Origin: Metridium senile | Taxonomy: Eukaryota > Cnidaria > Anthozoa > Actiniaria > Metridiidae | Assembly (NCBI GenBank): GCA_949775045.1 | Contig: OX459097.1 | Location: 4,851,185-4,915,184 of the forward strand | Direction: 5' to 3' | DNA length: 64,000 nucleotides | In this document: positions 33,201 through 48,200 of the stretch, piece after piece | Layout: every line of letters begins with the position of its first letter | Numbering within the stretch: position 1 is the first letter of the stretch | Position numbers and translations under genes: made by a program | The notes under the pieces: generated by a model | Databases searched by the model: none | The model's input: the letters and a program-made list of their open reading frames with translations, nothing else | Told to the model about the DNA's origin: nothing

Positions 33201-36200
33201 TGTAGAAAAAGTATCAATAAGAATAGCTTGTAAGCAAGATGTATTGTAATCACTGTCTAAAATAATCCCATCTATGCAAAACTGAGATGTAAAGAAATTT
33301 CCAGGACATTCCCATGTAAATTGAATGGTAAAAGAACATACTTTTGCAAGAAGGCACCGGCTTACTCCATCGACCATCATCACATATCAATTGGCCTGGC
33401 CTATCCAATGTATAACCAATATCACAAGCATATTTGAGAATACTGCGGTGTGAGACGGTTTTTCTAATCTGATATCCATTTGATATTTGTCCTGGATCTG
33501 AACATGGTGCTGTCAAATACATAATACACTATTGATGAAGTGAACAAGAAGATGGCCATGGTGATGATGATTATATATTAAGGTTATGATGGAGTTTGTG
33601 CTGTTTGTAAATTATGATACTACAATATGCCAAATGCCAAATACTACAGATTACATATCATGATAATTGTTGACACTAACTGTTGCCTATCAGAGAATGA
33701 GATCATCGTGCGTGCTTCCTAAGACCTAATTTGAAACTGATTGTTTTGAGGAACATCCAGTTTCCAAGGGCAACTATTACAGCATTAATTATGCCCGAGA
33801 TTTTAACTGCTTTATTGTTTTTATTATTCAACAACAAAAGTTTCCGAAGCGGAAAGCTCAGCAGGCACTATGCGCTGATAGTATCCCTCCGCGGCGGGCA
33901 CTATCACGTCACGTGATCGCCCCTCGACCAATGAAAGCGGAGGAATATTTGTTGTTGAATTATAATGGTTGATAGCGGTGGCTTTCCGAAATATCAAACT
34001 TATAACTTGATAGTTAAACTTCTTGGTATACACTTTATAATGAAACTTTTGGAGCACATAAACATTATAGACAACTATTGATTGTTTTACGAGATCCGTA
34101 AGCTTATTTTATCGTTTTCCTTTGATTTCTAGATCTTTCCAGTTCTATCTGCTTGGCTCCTAGTAGACTAAATGATTTGACTTCCATATCTTACCTAAAC
34201 ATGTTGGTGTCTTGTAATTCCATCGCCCATTATTACATGTAATGATCTTTTCTCCTTCCATCTTCCAGCCCTTTTTGCAGGAAAACGTGACTTTTTCACC
34301 GTGGAGAAAGGAATGGTGATGGCGACTACCCCCTTTTGGTATTCCAGGATCTAGACATGGAACTAGGTACAGAATAAGGGAAGGCAATCAAACCAACGAC
34401 TATACTGTAATGCTAGATGTTTCAGCAAACATATGCATATTGGTATTCCAGGACCTGGACACGAAGCTTACAAAAATACAATAACAGGTCAACGACTACA
34501 TATTTCAATGCTAGATTTCATTCGGCAGTTATATCAGTTGTAATATAGTTTACCGTTTAACTAAGTTTAACGTTAATGAGTGATAATTTGTTTGAGGTAT
34601 TTTAAAAAAAGAAAAAGAGTTTGGTCAAAACGTAAAAGGTTTAAATGAATTTTCGGTGAGTATAAGAGCCAAAGATTATTCCATGGCCTCTTCTGAAAGA
34701 AAGAGTATCTGAAAGAGTTGGCAAAAAGAAATGGAGCAAATGAACAGCAAGAGATTCATATATAATTTCAAAAACGTAGATGTTAGTGTATCAGATCTAA
34801 GTCTTATCACTCACATAAACATTTTGGTAGAGATCCTGTCCATGTTTTATTATCCTGGCAGATGAGTATGTTATCGCCTTTAAGGATGTAGTTCGTCCTG
34901 CAGCTGTATTGTATTTTATTTTCAAATACGTATTTATCAAGATCTGGGTTGCGACCTCCTTTGTCTGGTGTTCCGGGATCTCTACATTCAACGGCTAAGT
35001 ATATTTAAAAAAATCATGAATAATTAATGAGACATTTTCAAAAGAAATCATGACCATGACGAGTGTTGTAAATCTTCTTAAAAAACTCATTAATAATTCA
35101 TGACCATTTTGTCCAATCCGATGCTCCTCTCTGGTCACGAGGAAAGCATTGTATATCGCATAATCAACGGCTGAAACGCGGAGAGATTTGAATGCGGCCC
35201 AGGGGAATGATGATGTACAATAGAAGAACAATGGAATGCTAATGAACATGAAGCATTATATAATGGCACATGTGTCATTATATAATGCTTCATGTCCAGC
35301 AAGGGACCATTTTGCATGACCATGCGCGAAATGCTGTACTGTGACATCGCAATGCAGGCTCACCACAGGCTACTGACCCACTCATTCACTTGTAACAAAA
35401 TGTCGCTGAGCTATCACGCTTTGTTATATTTATCTATTATCTTATCATTTCCGTCGCTATTTGTGAGTGTAGCAAAAACACAGTCTACGTAATTCAATAG
35501 AAATAACAAAAGACTTAATTTAAACAATGAATGAAGTTAACAAAGAATACAATAGGTTTCCAGTTCACACCGGCAGGGAGCCAAAATTCTATGCAAAGCA
35601 GCACTTTTTATGGCAGAAAATTGAAAATTTCGCTACCTTACCCAATTTTTCCAGCAAATCAAACATGATAGATCGAAAGCACAGAAACAAAGGACATAAA
35701 ATCAAATGGAATTTGTTTGGTATTCTCTCACACAAGTCAGCCATGTAATGAAGAATAATAATAACCATATTCGCATAATCATACTGTGTTTGATGCTACA
35801 TAAAAAGCCAACAAATTGTTCGATTGCTGGGATATCGAGGATCTCCTTTCATGAATGGTACATAAACTAAATGTGTCTTATTTCAAGCTGGAGTATTTCG
35901 AAGTTCAAGAGTTATGACCAATTAATAATGACCATGTAATTAATGTTTACATCTTTGATTGGCAAAAAAATCCATCTTCCCCAATTTTCTAATTAAAGAT
36001 TCATTATAAAACATTACCAATGCATATGGATATCATCATTTCTGCTTAAAACACATTGGTATTTTCACTACATTTAATAACATTTCAAGATGAAAAATGC
36101 CGAACAGCCCGAATTTATCAATTATGACATGAAGGCAATGTGAAAATTTTCGCTACCCATTGCAGTCGATTTTAACACAAAATGTCGTGATACAGTACAA

Positions 36201-39200
36201 ATAGCATCCTAGTCATCGTGTTAAAAGACCTGGCATCAGATAGTCTTATTTCCTGAGTTACACCGACGGCAAAGTATGTTTACAAAGTACGTTACAGTCG
36301 CCATTCTCTCTTCTCCGCGAGTCAGCTTGAATGACTCTTTTAACATTCTCTCTCGAAACTATAATCCAATGATTTGGCTTGAATCGCATATAGGACACAT
36401 ATTCAATATCAGCCTTAATATTTGAGTCTGATCAATTAATTGCAGAAGAAGAAAAAACGGATATCTTGAACACATATTTATGTGTGCACCTCGACTGAGA
36501 GAACGCGATACGAGCAAGTGCTATGACCAGGGAAACTCAAGCGTGACGCGCATGCGCAGTGAAATGGCCCCTTGTTTTCATGTCCATAGTTCAGATATTA
36601 CCCGACCCCCATCCCCCCATCTCACTGACGAGTGAACACCAGACTTAGAAATAATTTACTTTTAGATTTTTGGCGAAAAAAAGTCTTTGATCATGAGTGA
36701 CAATGCCAGGATTCGAACCGAGATTTTCTGCTTGGTTGTATCCGAGCTTTAAGCCATTATGCCACTGAGGCAATCGATGAAAAGTTTGCAACGAAATGTC
36801 ATCAAGTTAATTAGCATTCAAGTTGGTAAACATTCCTCTATTATTAGTGTAGATCAATTCCCACATGCAAACAACCTTCCGTTTTCTTTTGTTTCATCGA
36901 TATTGGACAAAATGGTCATGAATTACTAATGAGTTTTTTAAGCCGTTCAATAAACTCGCAGAACGTGTTTTATCAGGTTTAAAATCCCTTGGGCTTCGCC
37001 CTCGGGATTTTAAACCTGATAAAACACTCCTGCTCGTTTATTAAACTATACATACAACACTAGTTTTGTATATCACAGGAAATGGCTCTATGCAATCACA
37101 TGTGGTGATTGATCAATGAATTGTATAACTCTATACAAATATATGTTGGATTGTATAGTTGGGTACAACTATAAAATCCTACATGGTATTGTATAAAGGA
37201 TTGGATTAGTCCTATAAAATCCTACATGGAATTGTATAAAGGATTGTATTAGTCCTATGCAATACTAACATGGTATTGTACAAAGTATTGGATAGATCAA
37301 TACAATAACACTGTAGTATTGTACATGGGATTGCCTAGTTCAATTCAATCATACATGGTATTGTACAAAGTAGTGGATAGATCAATACAATAACACTGTA
37401 GTATTGTACATAGGATTGCCTAGTTCAATTCAATCATACATGGTATTGTACAAAGTAGTGGATAGATCAATACAATAACACTGTAGTATTGTACATGGGA
37501 TTGCCTAGTTCAATTCAATCATACATGGTATTGTACAAAGTAGTGGATAGATCAATACAATAACACTGTAGTATTGTACAAAGGATTGTCTAGTTCAATT
37601 CAATCATACATGGTATTGTACAAAGTATTGGATAGATCAATACAATAACACTGTAGTATTGTACATAGGATTGCCTAGTTCAATTCAATCATACATGGTA
37701 TTGTACAAAGTATTGGATAGATCAATACAATAACACTGTAGTATTGTACAAAGGATTGTCTAGTTCAATTCAATCATACATGGTATTGTACAAAGTAGTG
37801 GATAGATCAATACAATAACACTGTAGTATTGTACATAGGATTGCCTAGTTCAATTCAATCATACATGGTATTGTACAAAGTATTGGATAGATCAATTCAA
37901 TAACACTGTGGCATTGTACAAAGGATTGCCTAGTTCAATTCAATCATACATGGTATTGTGTAGTGGGTAGATCAAATCAATCAAATATATGAATTGGTTC
38001 AATGCAACAATGGGATATTTAGCAAATTAAGTTAGTCAATGATATAGTAAAATCAAACCTTTTATTTCAACTTTTTCAGTTTCAATTATAAAAACACATT
38101 CCAATAATATCATGAAGATAGGGAATTGATATTTATGACATTTGTATTGTACATAGTCTTTCAATAATCTGAGTTGGTCGACATTAAAATCAGTAATTAG
38201 CATTTAATGTTATGAAGTTTACAATAATTGTATAGTCGACTGTGAAATTTCAATTCTACTAAAAAAGTGCATTTTTAATTACCTATAACACAATGCACGA
38301 TAAGTCATTTGAAACCATGACTCCCAAGAATACTGCCCACTGGAAGTAACATTAATTTACATGGCTTTCTGGGGCAAAAATACCCATAAATCACTATGAA
38401 ATAACCTATACAGTTATGACAGCACTGTTACCTCCCTCACCTCAATTTATAAATGCTTTCTAAACAACATCAGATGTCATATTACTTCCCCGGCCTTCCC
38501 AGGGAGTCAAGGTTTTTATTGACCGATGCAAAAAAGTTCCATTTCAAATAAAAATTATATTTTTCTTTAAGTTGGTTGTAGTGTACGAAAGCCGATTAAA
38601 ATTAACCTAGGATTAGTGTTAGTCTACGATTAAAATCCCTGACCCAGGATGAGTAAATCCAGGGTTAGTTTCCCATTTGATCAATGCATTTTTTAACCTA
38701 GGATTTACTCATCCTGGGTCAGGGATTTTAATTGTAGACTAACACTTATCGTAGGTTAAAATTCTCTTTAAACCAGAGATTGATTCAGTGATATTTCAGC
38801 TGTTTTTTCAGCAAGAGTTTGGCCCTTTCTTTTCTCAGATTAATGATATCTAATGTGCTACAAGAAAACCTAAAAATTGAATGCTTTCATTTGCGAGTTG
38901 ATAAAAAACGTATTTAACTCAAAAAGTTCTTATTAAACTGCTTTGCCATGATTTTTGGGTTATGTCAACCAGTACATATGTATCTTTAAAACTGTGTCTT
39001 CTGTTTTGATAAAATGCTTAGTTTTTGAGTAATGGCCCGTGGTGTCAAGAAAAGCATTTACTGATTGAAATAATTCAGAAATGATGGCAAAGTAGTATGA
39101 AGTTTTGTACTTATACGTTTTAAATAAAAATGTTGATTTTGAGGTTTTATGTGGAGCATTGATTATATGCTGCCTGAGAGCAGGAGTTAAAAATTCAGTG

Positions 39201-42200
39201 AAAAAGTCAAGAAGTCCAAAATTAAAAATGATTTAGGGGCATATTACAAAGTTGTCTATTTTACCTTTGTCATTGACACATCTGACTTTAGTTAGAATTG
39301 ATTTTGTCACTTTGTCACAAAACACTTTGCCCCATTGCAACTTGTCACAGAACAATTTCGCTTTTGATGTTTTTCTGTTGAACATTTTTCTTTTTTCATT
39401 TTGACTTTTTTATTGCCACTCTTGTTCACAGTGGCCAAGAGTGACATTAAGTCAAGGTCAGATCCAAAGGTGTTCCTTGCACACTATAGAGAAAGGACTA
39501 GTAACTATAAACAATCCACCACTGTCTTGTATGCATTTTACATGTACCGGTATACCATGAAAAGTGGCTTCTAAATTAATTCATTTCTTTGTTTTAAAAT
39601 ATGATGTTCTTGCAGGTAAATATTTCCTCTCTTTTGGATAAAGGTTTAGTGATTGGTTTCCAGCGTTTTCTCTCCAGAAAGTGATTTGTTTTACATCTTA
39701 ACTTTAATTTGGCACAGATTACAATGATTAGCCAGTTTTTAAATCAGACTGAATCTATTGTTTTTGCGTTGTTCTAAAAGAGTGCTAACTGTATATCCGA
39801 AAGGAACAATTCTTTGCAATATTTGAAAATCACCATCAGTCAGGTTTAATAACTGAATAGAGTGCAAAAAGTATATCTGTGAAACATTAATAATACTAGT
39901 TAGTGCAATTTTATGCAAATTCTATTGTTTTCTATTGTTTTATTAGCACTATTTTACACTATTTAATAATTTGTATTTCACGGATGTATTTTTTGCACTA
40001 GAATTGTTGTTTTAAATAATCAAAGTTAAGACTAAATAGGTTGCCTTGTGGAGATGAAACTGCTTGAAATAAATCAACAACCTCAGATATATTTATGTTA
40101 TATAGTTATTTACATTTCCAGCAAGAATGGATGTTATATTTCATGTAAATATGCATGCACAAAGTGATGGATTGATTGATCAAAGCACATGTATATAGTT
40201 AACAGTCTTTTCTCTATAGTGCACAAGAAATGCCTTTGAATCTGACTTTGATATTGTACTGACAAATCTCCTGTAGATACAATGTCAAAGCTCAAACAAA
40301 GAAACGTCAAAAGCGAAAGAGCTTTGTAACAAAGTGACATACTACAGCAACAAAAAACAAGATGCGTCTATGACAAAGGTCAAAAAGCCAACTTCACTTT
40401 GTAATATGGCCCTAAATCACTTTTACTTTGAGATGTTTTTAATTTTTGAGATTTTTAGATCACAATTTTGGCACCAAAATTCAAAATTTTAAAATTCTTT
40501 TTGTTCTTTTTGTCATTAATTTGCTACTTTTAGTAACAAAATGGCCAAATTAAGAGGTTTTCTTCAATTTAAAGATCCTTTAGTCAAGGTATTTCAAATA
40601 ATAATTGTAGTATTATAGATTACTTTGATCATAAAGCAAATTTTGGCGCCAAAGTTGAGAAGCCTTTTCCCTACCAAAATGACTCTCCTTTTCCCCTAAT
40701 GAACTTCTTAGATCAAGTTATCACTTTTTCAATGTCTAATTCATTGATTATCTTAGTTATAGAATAACCAGTCTAGCACAACCTCTACAAAGTGTGTGCT
40801 TTCAAAGAAAAAGCACATATATCAATATGAGCAAGATCACTTATCTCTCGTTGATTGCCTTTGTTTACAAGTTTAGATGCTCTTTTCCTGTTCAATTCAT
40901 TTTCGTAGATTTATTAAGGACCCAATAATGTACAACCTAAGTAATAAAAGAAGCAAATTACTGAGTTATTTTACTGTGCTTTTAGTTAGTAATTTTTCGC
41001 AATAATGCAATTTTCAAATATGCAAGGCAAACGTGCAAGATTTGGCTGTATGTACGTGCTTCAATGTTTTAAAACACAGTTGAAATACTGCTGATGTCCA
41101 TAATAATGTCAATGGAATGTAATAACACAATAATACTCTGATAATTATGTAAGTAATGCTAAATTACACTTACCAAAGATTTGAAACTGTCGATTCGAGC
41201 TGACAAATTTTCGAGTCTTGTGAAAGTCTTGTAAATCAGCTGTTGTAACTCAAAAACATACTCTCCCTTCCGCTATGGACATTAAGCAATATTTCCCAAG
41301 TAATTCTACAATGCTCAATACACTAAAACATCAAAAACGGATGATTTTTAACAGAAAAGTAACTTGTAATTCCCCCAAGGCCACTGAAGTCATTCAAACG
41401 GTTAAAATGGCCGCTCTGCGCCCAAATTTGATTTCAATCACGTGATTCAATATCTCCGCTTTGATTGGCTAATGATTTTTGAGACAGGAACCCCAATCAT
41501 TTACTCGTATAACAACATAAAAGGAAGCAAACAGACAGACCGACTGAAGAGAAAAAAAAGGAAAAAAATCAAAAATAAAACAAACACGCACAACAAACTA
41601 ACAAACAGACATATAGACATATAGACAAACAAACAGACGAACAAATAAAACAAACGAGCCTAACGAACTTACAAACAAGCATATATCATTGATTTTGCAC
41701 CTTTTATACGGTTTTAAAACTTTTAAACATTCTCTGCCTCAGAGGGGCAGGGGCTGGGGGCTTAGCCTTGAGGTTATGATCAAAACCGTCTTCGTTTTGA
41801 TTCAAAAGGCTCAGCCAACCGGATAAAATTGACCTTACTTCTAAAATGATCAACTATTGTTGTTAAAATTGCCGTATTCCTTTCGTTAACACTGGAAAAT
41901 AGCGTATCCAGTTTTAGGTGACCTTAGGTGTCCACACGAATCCGCGTATCCGGAGGATTCAAAAGTATCCTATCTGGAGAGTGGTTTCAAAAGTATGTGG
42001 TTTCGGTGACCGGATTCACTGGATTCGTGTGGACAATAGGCCGATTCGCATTAAAAAGTATTGCGGTTTCAAAAGTATCCGGATCCGTGTAGATGGGGTC
42101 TAAGTTCTGAACAATCACACTATGGTATATTGTACAGAGGCTTTTCCTGTGATACAATCCATTAATTCAATGGCTGCAGTATATTGCATTAGATGGTATA

Positions 42201-45200
42201 GTAATAACTGAACAATAACAATAGTAATATAAATAATAGTTATAAGTATAAGTATGTTTTATATAGTGTCAGTATCATTTGAATGTATAGCCAATATCAT
42301 ACAAGTCCAAATGACTTTGTACTGTATTGATTTTATATCCAATCATATGCATTGGTTTGTATAGGTGTTGTATAGATCTATGCAAGCCCTTATCCAAACC
42401 AATGTTGTATTGTATAGACTATCCAATCACATGCATGGGTTTGAATAAGTGTTTCACAGATCTATGCAAGCCCTTATCCAAACCAATGTTGTATTGTATA
42501 GACTAATCCAATCACATGCATGGGTTTGTATAGGTGTTGTATAGATCTATGCAAGCCCTTATCCAAACCAATATTGTATTGTATAGACTATCCAATCACA
42601 TGCATGGGTTTGAATAAGTGTTGCATAGATCTATGCAAGCCCTTATCCAAACCAATGTTGTATTGTATAGACTTATCCAATTACATGCATGGGTTTGTAT
42701 AGGTGTTATATAGATCTATGCAAGCCCTTATGCAAACCAATGTGGTATTGTATAGACTAATCCAATCACATGCATGGGTTTGTATAGGTGCTGTATAGAT
42801 CTATGCAAGCCCTTATACAAACCAATGTGGTATTGTATAGACTAATCCAATCACATGCATGGGTTTGTATAGGTGTTGTATAGATCTATGCAAGCCCTTA
42901 TGCAAACCAATGTGGTATTGTATAGACTAATTCAATCACATGCATGGGTTTGTATAGGTGTTGCATAAATCTATGCAAGCCCTTATGCAAACCAATGTGG
43001 TATTGTATAGACTAATCCAATCACATGCATGGGTTTGTATAGGTGTTGCATAGATCTATGCAAGCCCTTATGCAAACCAATGTGGTATTGTATAGACTAA
43101 TCCAATCACATGCATGGGTTTGTATAGGTGTTGCATAGATCTATGCAAGCCCTTATGCAAACCAATGTGGTATTGTATAGACTAATCCAATCACATGCAT
43201 GGGTTTGTATAGGTGTTGTATAGATCTATGCAAGCCCTTATCAAATACAGCATAGTATTAGACAGTGCAATACAATACGACATTGTATTGGAAAAGGTAT
43301 TGTATATAGCTATCCAATACAACATATCATTGTCAATAGGATTTCATTGCACAATACAATGCATGTAAAATACTTTGTGGTATTGTATAAGTGTAATACA
43401 ATTTCTATGCAATCCAACTATGGGATTGCATAGAGCCATTTCCTGTGTATCCTAATTTGCAAAAGTTTCAGCTGGTAATTTTAAGGCAAAATTTATTTTG
43501 ATCTCGAAAATTTTGGTATAATATGAAAGAGCTAATCTACACATTTTTTAAGTCGTTTACAACCTCTATACTTTTAAGCGGTCACCCATTAAGCGGCCAC
43601 AAAAAAAACGTTCCTATACCAATTCTATACCTCTATTCAGCGGCCAACGTCTATTAAATGGACAGTTTGGAAAGTACCGAGGGTGAGCGCTTAATAGAGG
43701 CTCCACTGTAGTATACTATTTGAGGTGACTCTAAATAAAGAGGCTAATCGGTTCATTATTACTAACAAAGTTGAATTTCTCTTGAGTGTCAAATGGCACA
43801 TTTGTAGAAGCCAAGCTTCGATTTGCTGTATACAAATATTCACAAATTCCAAGCAAGCACGGTGAACAAATATAAACGCCCAACAATAGAAAACACATCT
43901 GAGTTTACTTTGAATAGAGACTATCCCTGTTCATATGCACCTTTTGTCAAAACTAGTTTTAAATTAGATAAAACAGGGACTGTTTTATCTAATAAAATAC
44001 ACGTTCGTTGGTAAAATACGTATGTAAGCAAAATGTATCCTATCTAATTTATTTCATTTCAACAACACCATATCAACTACCGTATGATGTACGTAGATTG
44101 CGTCGTAGACTACGTAACACAGGAAATGGCTCTATGCAATCACATGTGGTGATTGATCAATGAATTGTATAAGTCTATTCAAATATATGTTGGATTGTAT
44201 AGTTGGGTACAACTATAAAATCCTACATGGTATTGTATAAAGGATTGGATTAGTCCTATAAAATCCTACATGGTATTGTATAAAGGATTGGATTAGTCCT
44301 ATGCAATACTAACATGGTATTGTACAGAGTATTGGATAGATCAATTCAATACCACTGTAGGATTGTACAAAGGATTGTCTAGTTCAATTCAATCATATAT
44401 GGTATTGTACAAAGTATTGGATAGATCAATTCAATAACACTGTAGTATTGTACAAAGGATTGTCTAGTTCAATTTAATCATATATGGTATTGTACAAAGT
44501 ATTGGATAGATCAATTCAATAACACTGTAGTATTGTACAAAGGATTGTCTAGTTCAATTCAATCACATATGGTATTGTACAAAGTATTGGATAGATCAAT
44601 TCAATAACACTGTAGTATTGTACAAAGGATTGTCTAGTTCAATTCAATCATACATGGTATTGTACAAAGGATTGGATAGATCAATTCAATAACACTGTAG
44701 TATTGTACAAAGGATTGTCTAGTTCAATTCAATCATACATGGTATTGTACAAAGTATTGGATAGATCAATTCAATAACACTGTGGCATTGTACAAAGGAT
44801 TGCCTAGTTCAATTCAATCATACATGGTATTGTGTAGTGGGTAGATCAAATCAATCAAATATATGAATTGGTTCAATGCAACAATGGGATATTTAGCAAA
44901 TTAAGTTAGTCAATGATATAGTAAAATCAAACCTTTTATTTCAGTTTCAATTATAAAAACACATTCCAATAATATCATGAAGATAGGGAATTGATATTTA
45001 TGACATTTGTATTGTACATAGTCTTCCAATAATCCGAGTTGGTCGACATTAAAATCAGTAATTAGCATTTAATGTTATGAAGTTTACAATAATTGTATAG
45101 TCGACTGTGAAATTTCAATTCTACTAAAAAAGTGCATTTTTAATTACCTATAACACAATGCACGATAAGTCATTTAAAACCATGACTCCCAAGAATACTG

Positions 45201-48200
45201 CCCACTGGAAGTAACATTAATTTACATGGCTTTCTGGGGCAAAAATAACCATAAATCACTATGAAATAACCTATACAGTTATGACAGCACTGTTACCTCC
45301 CTCGCCTCAATTTATAAATGCTTTCTAAACAACATCAGATGTCATATTACTTCCCCGGCCTTCCCAGGTAGTCAAGGTTTTTATTGACCGATGCAAAAAA
45401 GTTCCATTTCAAATAAAAATTCTATTTTTCTTTAAGTTGGTTGTAGTGTACGAAAGCCGATTAAAATTAACCTAGGATTAGTGTTAATCTACGATTAAAA
45501 TCCCTGACCCAGGATGAGTAAATCCAGGGTTAGTTTCCCATTTGATCAATGCATTTTTTAACCTAGGATTTACTCATCCTGGGTCAGGGATTTTAATTGT
45601 AGACTAACACTTATCGTAGGTTAAAATTCTCTTTAAACCAGAGATTGATTCAGTGATATTTCAGCTGTTTTTTCAGCAAGAGTTTGGCCCTTTCTTTTCT
45701 CAGATTAATGATATCTAATGTGCTACAAGAAAACCTAAAAATTGAACGCTTTCATTTGCGAGTTGATAAAAAACGTATTTAACTCAAAAAGTACTGCTTT
45801 GCCATGATTTTTGGGTTATGTCAACCAGTACATATGTATCTTTAAAACTGTGTCTTCTGTTTTGATAAAATGCTTAGTTTTTGAGTAATGGCCCGTGGTG
45901 TCAAGAAAAGCATTTACTGATTGAAATAATTCAGAAATGATGGCAAAGTAGTATGAAGTTTTGGACTTATACGTTTTAAATAAAAATGTTGATTTTGAGG
46001 TTTTATGTGGAGCATTGATTATATGCTGCCTGAGAGCAGGAGTTAAAAATTCAGTGAAAAAGTCAAGAAGTCCAAAATTAAAAATGATTTAGTGGCATAT
46101 TACAAAGTTGTCTATTTTACCTTTGTCATTGACACATCTGACTTTAGTTAGAATTGATTTTGTCACTTTGTCACAAAACACTTTGCCCCATTGCAACTTG
46201 TCACAGAACAATTTCGCTTTTGACGTTTTTCTGTTGAACATTTTTCTTTTTTCATTTTGACTTTTTTATTGCCACTCTTGTTCACAGTGGCCAAGAGCAA
46301 CAATAAGTCAAGGTCAGATCCAAAGGTGTTCCTTGCACACTATAGAGAAAGGACTAGTAACTATAAACAATCCACCACTGTCTTGTATGCATTTTACATG
46401 TACCGGTATACAATGAAAAGTGGCTTCTAAAATAATTCATTTCTTTGTTTTAAAATATGATGTTCTTGCAGGTAAATATTTCCTCTCTTTTGGATAAAGG
46501 TTTAGTGATTACTTTCCAGCGTTTTCTCTCCAGAAAGTGATTTGTTTTACATCTTAACTTTAATTTGGCACAGATTACAATGATTAGCCAGTTTTTAAAT
46601 CAGACTGAATCTATTGTTTTGCGTTGTTCTAAAAGAGTGCTAACTGTATATCCGAAAGGAACAATTCTTTGCAATATTTGAAAATCACCATCAGTCAGGT
46701 TTAATAACTGAATAGAGTGCAAAAAGTATATCTGTGAAACATTAATAATACTAGTTAGTGCAATTTTATGCAAATTCTATTGTTTTCTATTGTTTTATTA
46801 GCACTATTTTACACTATTTAATAATTTGTATTTCACAGATGTATTTTTTTGCACTAGAATTGTTGTTTTAAATAATCAAAGTTAAGACTAAATAGGTTGC
46901 CTTGTGGAGATGAAACTGCTTGAAATAAATCAACAACCTCAGATATATTTATGTTATATAGTTATTTACATTTCCAGCAAGAATGGATGTTATATTTCAT
47001 GTAAATATGCATGCACAAAGTGATGGATTGATTGATCAAAGCACATGTATATAGTTAACAGTCTTTTCTCTATAGTGCACAAGAAATGCCTTTGAATCTG
47101 ACTTTGATATTGTACTGACAAATCTCCTGTAGATAAAATGTCAAAGCTCAAACGAAGAAACGTCAACAGCGAAAGAGCTTTGTAACAAAGTGACATACTA
47201 CAGCAAAAAAAAGCCAGATGCATCTATGACAAAAGTCAAAAAGGCAACTTCATTTTGTAATATGGCCCTAAATCACTTTTACTTTGAGATGTTTTTAATT
47301 TTTGAGATTTTTAGATCACAATTTTGGCACCAAAATTCAAAATTTTAAAATTCTTTTTGTCATTAATTTGCTACTTTTAGTAACAAAATGGCCAAATTAA
47401 GAGGTTTTCTTCAATTTAAAGATCCTTTAGTCAAGGTATTTCAAATAATAATTGTAGTATTATAGATTACTTTGATCATAAAGCAAATTTTGGCGCCAAA
47501 GTTGAGAAGCCTTTTCCTTACCAAAATGACTCTCCTTTTCCCCTAATGAACTTCTTAGATCAAGTTATCACTTTTTCAATGTCTAATTCATTGATTATCT
47601 TAGTTATAGAATAACCAGTCCAGCACAACCTCTACAAAGTGTGCGCTTTCAAAGAAAAAGCACATATATCAATATGCGCAAGATCACTTATCTCTCGTTG
47701 ATTGCCTCTGTTTACAAGTTTAGATGCTCTTTTCCTGTTCAATTTATTTTCGTAGATTTATTAAGGACCCAATAATGTACAACCTAAGTAATAAAAGAAG
47801 CAAATCACTGAGTTATTTTACTGTGCTTTTAGTTAGTAATTTTTCGCAATAATGCAATTTTCAAATATGCAAGGCAAACGTGCAAGATTTGGCTGTATGT
47901 ACGTGCTTCAATGTTTTAAAACACAGTTGAAATACTGCTGATGTCCATAATAATGTCAATGGAATGTAATAACACAATAATACTCTGATAATTATGTAAG
48001 TAATGCTAAGTTACACTTACCAAAGATTTGAAACTGTCGATTCGAGCTGACAAATTTTCGAGTCTTGTGAAAGTCTTGTAAATCAGCTGTTGTAACTCAA
48101 AAACATACTCTCCCTTCCGCTATGGACATTAAGCAATATTTCCCAAGTATTTCTACAATGCTCAATACACTAAAACATCAAAAACGGATGATTTTTAACA

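Larger units (their letters stand above)
34995..37070. other. Repeat-rich gene B intron
   Basis: No exon seen. It contains repeat ends CTTAAAAAACTCATTAATAA (35078), a palindrome at 35238-35297 (GCATTATATAATGGCACATG and its complement), the SINE at 36580-36822 and the hairpin at 36949-37042. The frame at 35527-35748 shows no recognisable domain. Confidence 0.5.
37074..43447 (+). mobile_element. 6.4-kb CACAG-ended DNA transposon, copy 1
   Basis: Ends CACAGGAAATGGCTCTATGC and GCATAGAGCCATTTCCTGTG are exact inverted repeats, flanked by the 3-bp duplication TAT (37071-37073 and 43448-43450). CAC-type termini, 3-bp duplications and subterminal repeat arrays resemble CACTA/EnSpm (CMC) elements. PIF/Harbinger is an alternative. 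No transposase frame exists in 6374 bp, so it is non-autonomous. It is nearly identical to 44118-50519 in the same orientation. Confidence 0.75.

Noticed and set aside
42336..43231. CRISPR-like array
   Set aside because: Units are contiguous 85-bp tandem repeats without unique spacers, in an animal genome.
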